NCBI GenBank assembly: GCA_029251065.1 | Contig: JAQXEB010000125.1 | Span: 1 to 20,427, forward strand | Origin: Luminiphilus sp. | GTDB lineage: Bacteria; Pseudomonadota; Gammaproteobacteria; Pseudomonadales; Halieaceae | Direction: 5' to 3' | Length of the DNA: 20,427 nucleotides | In this document: positions 15,423 to 20,427 of the stretch, piece after piece | How the letters are laid out: each line of letters starts with the position of its first letter | Numbering within the stretch: the first letter of the stretch is position 1 | The notes under the pieces: generated by a model | What the model was told of the DNA's origin: nothing | The model's input: only the letters and a program-made list of their open reading frames with translations | The model's database searches: none | Made by a program: the position numbers and the translations under genes

Positions 15423-16618
15423 ACCTGATTGCGGTGCAACAGGATGTGCCGCATCGAAAGCTATGCACCGACTGTGGGGTCAGTCGAACCCATGATCCCA
15501 GTCGCTGCGGGTCTGCTTGCCAGTTTATAAACCCTGACTACGCCGCCTTGGAACGTCGGGTCCACGGTCGAACCCGAATGACGCAGGGTGACATTGAGCC
15601 GTTCTTTGGTGTGGTTGAAGACATGCACCAGGCCTCTCTCAGACCTCGTCGAGAAGGGGCACAGTGGTCCGGGATTACCACCCGTCTGGGCGAGTCGCTG
15701 CTGGAGCGCGGCGAGGTCACTGCGGTGCTGTGTATCGGAGCTGATCCCGACGACCGCTGGCGACCCATTCCTAAGCTCATTACGTCGGCAGAAGAGATGG
15801 CCTCCTGCCGAGGCATGCGCATGGGCTATGCACCCCTTTTGGAGCTTCTTGAACCCGCTATTGCAGCCGGTCACCGCCGTTTAGCTGTGATCGGTATTCC
15901 GTGCCAGATCTATGCACTGAGGGCGCTCGAAAAAGAACTCGATCTCGAACACCTCGTCGTCATCGGGACGCCCTGCTCTGACAATACGACCACTGAAAAC
16001 TTCCATGAGTTCTTGAGCTTGCTAGACGCGGCGCCTGAGACAATTAATTACCTCGAATTCATGCCCGACTTTCACGTTGAGCTGCGCTTTGAAAGTGGCG
16101 CACAACGGCGCATTCCCTTTTTACAGCTCCCCATTGCTGATCTGCGCGATGACTTCTTCCCGCTCACCTGCAGAACCTGTGTCGACTATGTAAACACGCT
16201 GGCCGACATTACGGTGGGCTACATGGGCGGCCGCGGAGAACAATGGCTCATCGTAAGAAATGCGCGTGGGCAGCAAACGTTGGATCATATCCAAGCGGAG
16301 CTGTCACTCAAGCCACCCACAACCGGAGGCAAACGAAAATCCGCAGTGCAGGGCTTTATTGAAAATACCCGACGCGCAACGGGCGGTTTACCACTTCGAA
16401 GAATGCCACAATGGCTCCGTCCGATTGTCGGAAAGATTATGCCTTTAACGGGTCCTAAGGGTCTTGAATTTGCGCGAACACGACTCGAGATGAAAGCCGC
16501 TGAGTCGATATTGCATTTGCGCCGAGCGGCGCCCAAGCGCCTTAAGACGATGATTCCCCAGCACGTCTGGAAGCTCGCCGAGCCCTACGGTATTTCACCT
16601 GAAAAAGACGAACGCTGA
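15419..16618 (+). CDS. FrhB-family (coenzyme F420 hydrogenase beta-like) Fe-S flavoprotein, BciB/HCAR-like
   Basis: This is a 399-residue cytoplasmic protein of the FrhB/FdhB family. These flavin and iron-sulfur enzymes include plant and cyanobacterial 7-hydroxymethyl-chlorophyll a reductase (HCAR) and the divinyl-chlorophyllide reductase BciB. Four N-terminal cysteines (C16, C19, C30, C34 in KLCTDCGV, then RCGSACQFINPDY) can bind one 4Fe-4S cluster. Further cysteines at C162 (GIPCQ), C186 (GTPCSDNTTT), C251 and C254 (CRTCVDY) match the second cluster set. GMRMGYAPLL and LADITVGYMG are family segments. The start is GTG within GTGA, a 4-base overlap with the beta-helix gene. No signal peptide or chlorophyll genes are visible, so a tetrapyrrole substrate is a guess. 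Being coupled to three periplasmic cytochrome genes is odd for a cytosolic reductase. No F420-dependence is implied by the name. Confidence 0.8.
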   Translation: MNLIAVQQDVPHRKLCTDCGVSRTHDPSRCGSACQFINPDYAALERRVHGRTRMTQGDIEPFFGVVEDMHQASLRPRREGAQWSGITTRLGESLLERGEVTAVLCIGADPDDRWRPIPKLITSAEEMASCRGMRMGYAPLLELLEPAIAAGHRRLAVIGIPCQIYALRALEKELDLEHLVVIGTPCSDNTTTENFHEFLSLLDAAPETINYLEFMPDFHVELRFESGAQRRIPFLQLPIADLRDDFFPLTCRTCVDYVNTLADITVGYMGGRGEQWLIVRNARGQQTLDHIQAELSLKPPTTGGKRKSAVQGFIENTRRATGGLPLRRMPQWLRPIVGKIMPLTGPKGLEFARTRLEMKAAESILHLRRAAPKRLKTMIPQHVWKLAEPYGISPEKDER

Positions 16619-16672
16619 TCCAGCCTAGCCAGCAAGCTGTACATTCAAGTCTTACCTCGTAGGGATTGAGTC

Positions 16673-17233
16673 GTGGAAGGACATACGGTCGCATACTCTC
16701 AGAGCACCATTATCGAATTGATGGTTCCGAGCTACGCCAACTTTGGCGGTAAAGTCCACGGCGGCACATTGATGTCTTTGATGGACAAGGTCGCTTACGT
16801 TTGCGCAAGCAAACACGCCAGCAACTACTGCGTCACTGTGTCGGTCGACAACGTCGAGTTCCTCCAGCCCGTGGAGGTGGGTGAAGTCATCAAACTCATG
16901 GGGTCGGTCAACTATGTCGGTCGAACGTCACTGGTTGTCGGTATCAAAGTCGTCGCGGAAAACCTGCAAGAGGGCGTGAGCAAACACACGAACACTTGCT
17001 ACTTCAACATGGTGGCAAAAAGTCCGGATGGGAAAACCGCAGAGGTACCAGCGCTCATTCTTAAAACTCAAGACGACGTTCGCCGCTTTTTAAGCGCCCT
17101 TCAGCGCAAGCGCCTGCGTACCCAAGATAACGAGTTCATGGATAAGTATCGCCAAGACTTTATCTATGACGAAGCATCGGCAGAGTTACTGCACGATCAG
17201 CGTTGCCGTGTGCTACTTTCCGCACAGAAATAG
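16673..17233 (+). CDS. Hotdog-fold acyl-CoA thioesterase
   Basis: This is a 186-residue protein whose first ~125 residues are a hotdog domain of the acyl-CoA thioesterase (YciA/ACOT) type, hydrolysing acyl-CoA to free acid and CoA. Seen: YANFGGKVHGGTLMSLMDKVAYV with Asn23, His29-Gly30-Gly31 and Asp38 at the usual active-site positions, VDNVEFLQPVEVGEVIKL, and the VGRTSLVVGIKVVAE strand. The last ~60 residues (from DDVRRFLSALQRKRLR) are charged and helical and extend beyond the usual ~130-residue single-domain enzymes. The GTG at 16673 is chosen for AGGGA 9 bases upstream. It lies 54 bases after the FrhB-like gene on the same strand, so read-through from that operon is possible, though a functional link is not evident. 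Acyl chain specificity cannot be read from sequence. Confidence 0.85.
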   Translation: MEGHTVAYSQSTIIELMVPSYANFGGKVHGGTLMSLMDKVAYVCASKHASNYCVTVSVDNVEFLQPVEVGEVIKLMGSVNYVGRTSLVVGIKVVAENLQEGVSKHTNTCYFNMVAKSPDGKTAEVPALILKTQDDVRRFLSALQRKRLRTQDNEFMDKYRQDFIYDEASAELLHDQRCRVLLSAQK

Positions 17234-17270
17234 GCGCCCGTCGTTATCTCATGGCTGTCTTTCGAGACCC

Positions 17271-17297
17271 TAACTTTTGTCTGACAGACAAAGGTTA
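17271..17297. promoter_or_regulatory. 27-bp near-perfect palindrome, probable operator
   Basis: The sequence centred on base 17284 is symmetric over 13 bases on each side, with one mismatch pair (17275/17293). The core TGTCTGACAGACA is perfect. It lies 75 bases before the oxidoreductase start and 38 bases after the thioesterase stop. Odd-length symmetry with short arms near TGTC/GACA resembles sites of TetR-family dimers. As RNA it could fold as a hairpin, but the stem is A/T-rich and no clean T-run follows, so an operator is more likely than a terminator. Confidence 0.6.
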
Positions 17298-17371
17298 TTC
17301 CCTTTTATGCGCCTATATCGATCCTCTGTAGTCAGTCATAATCGGCGTTAAAATACCGTTGGAGTAAGCAA

Positions 17372-18655
17372 GTGCTGGAGCAACCCTTAACGCTGCCCTG
17401 TGGGGCAGTGGTGCCAAACCGTCTGTGTAAAGCTGCCATGACCGAGGGTCTAGCGCATCCCGATGGATCTGCAAGTGAAGAGCTCGCTCGCCTCTATGGT
17501 GTTTGGAGTGACGGGGGTTCAGGACTTCTGCTCTCGGGCAACATCCAGGTCGATGGTGACCATCTTGAACGCCCGGGAAACGTCGTGGTTGACGGAGAGT
17601 TATCGGAGTCGGCTTTTAGCGCACTGGCGGAAATGGCATCTCAGGGCACGCGTGCCGGGAATCATTTGTGGGCACAGATAAGCCACGCAGGGCGACAAAC
17701 GCAGAAAATCGTAAACCCAAGCCCCAAAGCGCCTTCTGCGGTGCGAATCCGTCTGCCGCAAAGCCAATTTGGAGAGCCTATAGCGCTGACCGGCCCCGAA
17801 ATTGAAGCGTTAATTGAGCGCTTTGTGACCTGCGCCGTCATTTGCAAGCGCGCAGGCTTTACCGGCGTTCAATTTCACGCAGCACACGGTTATTTGCTCT
17901 CCCAGTTTTTAAGCCCGCTCACTAACCAACGAGAGGATGAGTGGGGCGGCTCGCTGGAAAATCGGTCGCGTGCATTAATTCGAATCGTAAAAGAAACGCG
18001 AGAGCGCGTCGGTGCTGAATTTCCCATATCGGTGAAGCTGAACAGTGCCGACTTCCAGAAGGGCGGCTTTGAATTTAACGACTCTCTCAGAGTCGCGCAA
18101 TGGCTAGCGGAGTCCGGCATCGACCTTATCGAAATTTCGGGTGGTACCTATGAGCAACCCCGACTTCTTGATCTTGAGGGCATTGAGCCCATTGAAGAGC
18201 AGGCGATCGCACGGAGTACGATGGCGCGTGAAGCCTATTTTGTAGACTTTGCGAAAGCCATGCGAGACAGCCTGTCTATACCGATCATGGTCACCGGCGG
18301 ACTTCGCCGGCGTGAGGTTATGGCGCATGTTCTCAAGACCGGAGCGGCAGACATGATTGGCCTTGGACGACCTCTGTGTATTGATACCGATGGCCCAAAA
18401 GCACTTTTGCAGGGCGCTGAGACCTTAAATCGCTACGAAGATAATCTCTCGCTACTACCACGTTGGTTACTGTGGCTGACTCGATTCAATACCATTCGCA
18501 CTCTGAACTCGTTCGCAACTCAGTTTTGGTTTTACGAACAGATCGCACACATTGGTCGGAGTGGCGTAAAAAATGACGAGCTCACGGTTTTTTCAGCTGC
18601 GATGGCACAGCAAAAGGCGGCGAACGCCTGGATGAAGGCCAGAAGGTCGCTGTAA
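17372..18655 (+). CDS. NADH:flavin oxidoreductase / old yellow enzyme family protein
   Basis: This is a 427-residue FMN-binding TIM-barrel enzyme of the OYE family, which reduces activated C=C bonds (enones, enoates, nitro compounds) with NAD(P)H. Seen: the FMN-site start NRLCKAAMTEGLA, QISHAGRQ, the substrate-binding pair His169/His172 in FHAAHGYLLSQFLSP, NQREDEWGGSLENRSR, VKLNSADF, and the phosphate-binding GGLRRREVMAHVL and GLGRPLC near the barrel end. There is no C-terminal 4Fe-4S or FAD domain, so it is the short single-domain type, but with ~80 extra C-terminal residues, partly hydrophobic (LLPRWLLWLTRF). The start is GTG with GGAG 8 bases upstream. The upstream 138-base gap holds a palindrome likely to be its operator. 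The gene stands alone. Physiological substrate not predictable. Confidence 0.9.
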   Translation: MLEQPLTLPCGAVVPNRLCKAAMTEGLAHPDGSASEELARLYGVWSDGGSGLLLSGNIQVDGDHLERPGNVVVDGELSESAFSALAEMASQGTRAGNHLWAQISHAGRQTQKIVNPSPKAPSAVRIRLPQSQFGEPIALTGPEIEALIERFVTCAVICKRAGFTGVQFHAAHGYLLSQFLSPLTNQREDEWGGSLENRSRALIRIVKETRERVGAEFPISVKLNSADFQKGGFEFNDSLRVAQWLAESGIDLIEISGGTYEQPRLLDLEGIEPIEEQAIARSTMAREAYFVDFAKAMRDSLSIPIMVTGGLRRREVMAHVLKTGAADMIGLGRPLCIDTDGPKALLQGAETLNRYEDNLSLLPRWLLWLTRFNTIRTLNSFATQFWFYEQIAHIGRSGVKNDELTVFSAAMAQQKAANAWMKARRSL

Positions 18656-18709
18656 GGCCGCGAGCGACGGCAGCTACCCAGACAACACCAATGCGATGAT
18701 CGCTTATTT

Positions 18710-19075
18710 TTACGCTGGGTCAATGACAGGCCAACGGTCGGGCTCACCGTATTTAATGAGACGGCCGTCTTGAAAGAAAAACCACGTGACGACGCGCTCT
18801 ATGCCTGTAAACGTATTGCGGCGCTCGTTACCGGTGCCGTAAAACGAATAGTAGTCATAGGCCACTTCAAACGCTGTAATCATGCCTGTTGGAGTTGTGC
18901 GGCCGCCGCGCGAAATGCGCTGTGGAAATAAGTCTTGGAACGCCTTAAATGACATCCCGGGAGACACCTTAGCGATCTGGCTCTCAAACACTGCTTTATC
19001 AATATCAAAAGCGGTGGGCACGCAGCCACTGATGAGAAGAAGGCCGCTCAGCCATGCAATAAGGACCCGTTTCAT
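18710..19075 (-). CDS. Small outer-membrane-type lipoprotein, function unknown
   Basis: This 121-residue protein has a clear lipoprotein signal: MKRVLIAWLSGLLLISGC with lipobox ISGC and Cys18 as the lipidated residue. Val19 follows rather than Asp, so Lol transport to the outer membrane is expected. The mature part (IAKVSPGMSFKAFQDLFPQRISRG, then FEVAYDYYSFYGTG and VTWFFFQDGRLIKYGEPDRW) has the 'x-V-x-x-G-M-x-x-x-x-F-x-x-x-F' flavour and terminal strand layout of SmpA/BamE-like small lipoproteins. I do not recognise a named family, so this fold suggestion is weak. The ribosome binding site is strong (GAGGGAGG just before ATG). Genes on both sides are on the other strand, making it monocistronic; it converges with the oxidoreductase gene. 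Confidence 0.75.
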   Translation of the reverse strand: MKRVLIAWLSGLLLISGCVPTAFDIDKAVFESQIAKVSPGMSFKAFQDLFPQRISRGGRTTPTGMITAFEVAYDYYSFYGTGNERRNTFTGIERVVTWFFFQDGRLIKYGEPDRWPVIDPA

Positions 19076-19292
19076 AGCCTCCCTCTCGTTTACTTATCAT
19101 GGACAACGCAGTGCAGTACCGCACTTAATCCGCGACGCGGACATGTCAGATCCACACACTTCGCTTATCGCCACTTTATTGCAATTGTCACATTTGTACC
19201 AGCCCGCTTGAATAACAAATTAGGCGTAGAGAAGACGCTTCAGATTTGACCGTGATACACTCGCCGCCGCGCGTGATACAGCGCGTAGCAGT

Positions 19293-19369
19293 GGGCCCAT
19301 AGCTCAGTTGGTTAGAGCAGTCGACTCATAATCGATTGGTCCCAGGTTCAAGTCCTGGTGGGCCCACCA
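19293..19369 (+). tRNA. tRNA with CAU anticodon, best read as tRNA-Ile2 (lysidine-modified)
   Basis: A full 77-base cloverleaf ending in encoded CCA is visible. The acceptor arms are GGGCCCA and TGGGCCC, the D stem GCTC/GAGC, the anticodon stem GTCGA/TCGAT around the loop CTCATAA, and the T stem CCAGG/CCTGG around TTCAAGT. The anticodon is CAU. Resemblance to E. coli ileX tRNA (loop and arm context CGACTCATAATCG, T-loop TTCAAGT) and C4-G69, C5-G68 acceptor pairs (TilS determinants, absent from elongator tRNA-Met) favour Ile2 reading AUA over Met. The DNA just upstream is GC-rich, but no well-spaced -35/-10 pair was found. Confidence 0.92.
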
Positions 19370-19550
19370 TTCCACGCTTGTTGTGCTCAACTGGTGTTGA
19401 TCGTGCGTGCTGGCGTGTCTAAATCGTTCGAGATGTGCGATCAAAACGAGTCCGAAAACACAATGTGAATCCATTGACTGTCTCTGCCACGAAGAGGGTG
19501 TCACGTTTGGGCGCGCCCGCTGATCTCGAACACTCTGACCGGATAATGAA

Positions 19551-19781
19551 ATGCACAAAGTTGAGATCAATAAAGAGCCCGTAGAACTCTATAAAATCCT
19601 CAAGTTTGAGGGGCTGACGACCACAGGCGGCGAGGCTAAACTCCTCATCGGTGACGGTCAGGTAACGGTCAATGGCGACGTGGAAACACGTCGGCGTCGG
19701 AAGATGCTCAGTGGCGACATCATCGGCTTTCGAGGCGAAGAGATCCTGCTGACATTAGGGGCGGCCGACTCTGATCCGTAA
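19551..19781 (+). CDS. S4-domain RNA-binding protein, YbcJ-like
   Basis: This 76-residue protein is a single S4 RNA-binding fold resembling E. coli YbcJ. The core is PVELYKILKFEGLTTTGGEAKLLI, then GDGQVTVNGDVETRRRRKMLSGD. The Gly-rich turn and the basic ETRRRRK run are the expected RNA-contact surface. Isolated S4 proteins of this kind are thought to bind structured RNA such as rRNA or stalled-ribosome tRNA, but YbcJ has no settled function. GGAT a few bases before the ATG serves as ribosome binding site. It lies 181 bases after the tRNA on the same strand; a separate promoter is likely but not identified. It converges with the amidohydrolase gene. Confidence 0.88.
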   Translation: MHKVEINKEPVELYKILKFEGLTTTGGEAKLLIGDGQVTVNGDVETRRRRKMLSGDIIGFRGEEILLTLGAADSDP

Positions 19782-19810
19782 CGGGGTTACCGCTCAAAAA
19801 TACCAGCCGC

Positions 19811-20427
19811 TTAATTGGGCGTATCCGTTGAACGATCGGCGACGTAGGCGATGCGACCATTAACCACGGTCATCACTGTCTTTGCCGTCAAAATTGCCGC
19901 GGGCTTGGCACGAAGAAAATCTGTATCAAATATCGACAGATCCGCCTGCTTCCCGACGCTGATCGATCCTCGTCTCTCTTCTTGAAACGTGCTGTACGCA
20001 GGCCACAGTGTGAACATCCGCAAGGCATCTTCGCGCGATACTGCATACTCGGGGTGCCAACCTGCTCCTGACGTCCCGTCCAAGCGTTGGCGTGTAATCG
20101 CTGCGTAGAACTCGATTCTTGGATCGCCCGCCTCCACCGGAGCATCAGACCCAGCGACAATCTTTATGCCGCGCTCCAGCAGTGGCTGCCACGGATACGC
20201 AAACTGCAAGCGCTCTAGACCCAAGCGTGCGGGCGCAAAGTTCAGATCTCCAATGGCGTGACTGGGCTGCATAGAAGCAATCACATTCATGTCTTGAAGT
20301 CGCTGCTGATCTTTAATGCGGATGATTTGAGCGTGTTCTAAGCGCCAACGCAGATCCTCTCGCTGCCAGTCACTGCGTGGCAAAGCATCCCAAGCTTCTT
20401 GGTACCAGTCCAGTGTGACGCTCACAG
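19811..20427 (-). CDS. YtcJ-like metal-dependent amidohydrolase, C-terminal part (5' truncated by window)
   Basis: The visible ~205 residues are the C-terminal portion of an Amidohydro_3 (YtcJ-type) hydrolase. LEHAQIIR holds a metal-ligand His, MQPSHAIGDL follows, GSDAPVEAGDPR carries the catalytic-site Asp, and GSISVGKQADLSIFDTD followed by KTVMTVVNGRIAYV is the typical closing beta-sandwich. The frame is open to the window edge, so the real start lies beyond it. YtcJ-family proteins usually exceed 500 residues and act on N-acyl or cyclic amide substrates; specificity is not predictable. Other members carry a signal peptide, which cannot be checked here. It converges with the S4-domain gene, leaving 29 bases between stops. 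Confidence 0.9.
   Translation of the reverse strand, partial: VSVTLDWYQEAWDALPRSDWQREDLRWRLEHAQIIRIKDQQRLQDMNVIASMQPSHAIGDLNFAPARLGLERLQFAYPWQPLLERGIKIVAGSDAPVEAGDPRIEFYAAITRQRLDGTSGAGWHPEYAVSREDALRMFTLWPAYSTFQEERRGSISVGKQADLSIFDTDFLRAKPAAILTAKTVMTVVNGRIAYVADRSTDTPN

Noticed and set aside
18693..18711. Short hairpin GCGATGATCGC followed by TTATTTTT after the oxidoreductase gene
   Set aside because: The stem is only four pairs with a three-base loop; the T-run is good but the hairpin is too weak to call an intrinsic terminator.
19130..19140. CCGCGACGCGG palindrome between lipoprotein and tRNA
   Set aside because: Five-base arms in GC-rich DNA are easily found by chance, and nothing in the context points to a binding site.
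19246..19280. TTGACC and GATACA/TACACT before the tRNA as its promoter
   Set aside because: TTGACC to GATACA is 23 bases and TACACT has no matching -35 at 16-18 bases, so no promoter is called despite the GC-rich discriminator-like DNA.
19304..19570. 88-codon minus-strand reading frame ending in QDLNLGPIDYESTALTN
   Set aside because: This peptide is the well-known antisense read of a tRNA gene, repeatedly mis-annotated as a protein; it overlies the tRNA at 19293-19369.

Overview
The window looks like a chromosomal segment of a marine-type gammaproteobacterium. The housekeeping proteins (SurA, PdxA, RsmA, ApaH, Cca, TsaD, DnaG, RpoD) resemble those of Pseudomonas, Cellvibrio and Halieaceae relatives. 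The abundance of c-type cytochromes and a YtcJ-like amidohydrolase would suit the OM60/NOR5-SAR92 type of lineage; this placement is inference from remembered sequence patterns, not a computed phylogeny. There are no transposases, phage genes, CRISPR arrays or rRNA genes.

Left part (1-7354). The classic surA-pdxA-rsmA-apaG-apaH order is present but modified. A minus-strand patatin-like phospholipase and a plus-strand H-NS-type nucleoid protein sit between pdxA and rsmA, separated by a very A/T-rich divergent promoter region. apaG is absent; in its place is a short linker that starts with a 12-bp tandem repeat carrying reiterated stop codons. apaH and cca overlap by 4 bp. folB and tsaD form an overlapping minus-strand pair.

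Middle (7355-11984). This is the macromolecular synthesis operon rpsU-yqeY-dnaG-rpoD, supplying ribosomal protein S21, a GatB/YqeY-domain protein, primase and the housekeeping sigma factor. A good sigma70 promoter with a GC-rich discriminator lies in front of rpsU.

Accessory electron-transfer block (12075-16618). Four same-strand genes lie nearly end to end: a diheme c4-like cytochrome, a MauG/cytochrome c peroxidase-family diheme protein, a parallel beta-helix protein fused to a C-terminal cytochrome c domain, and an FrhB-family iron-sulfur flavoprotein resembling the BciB/7-hydroxymethyl-chlorophyll reductase branch. The last three are joined by TAATG and GTGA junctions. I know of no assigned function for this set, and it is the best candidate here for an undescribed system.

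Right part (16673-20427). In order come a hotdog thioesterase, a 27-bp near-perfect palindrome (probable operator), an old-yellow-enzyme-family oxidoreductase, a small minus-strand lipoprotein, a tRNA with CAU anticodon (best read as Ile2), a YbcJ-like S4 RNA-binding protein, and the C-terminal part of a YtcJ-like amidohydrolase running off the window. No stretch longer than 300 bases lacks a gene; the longest gene-free stretches (19076-19292 and 19370-19550) flank the tRNA.
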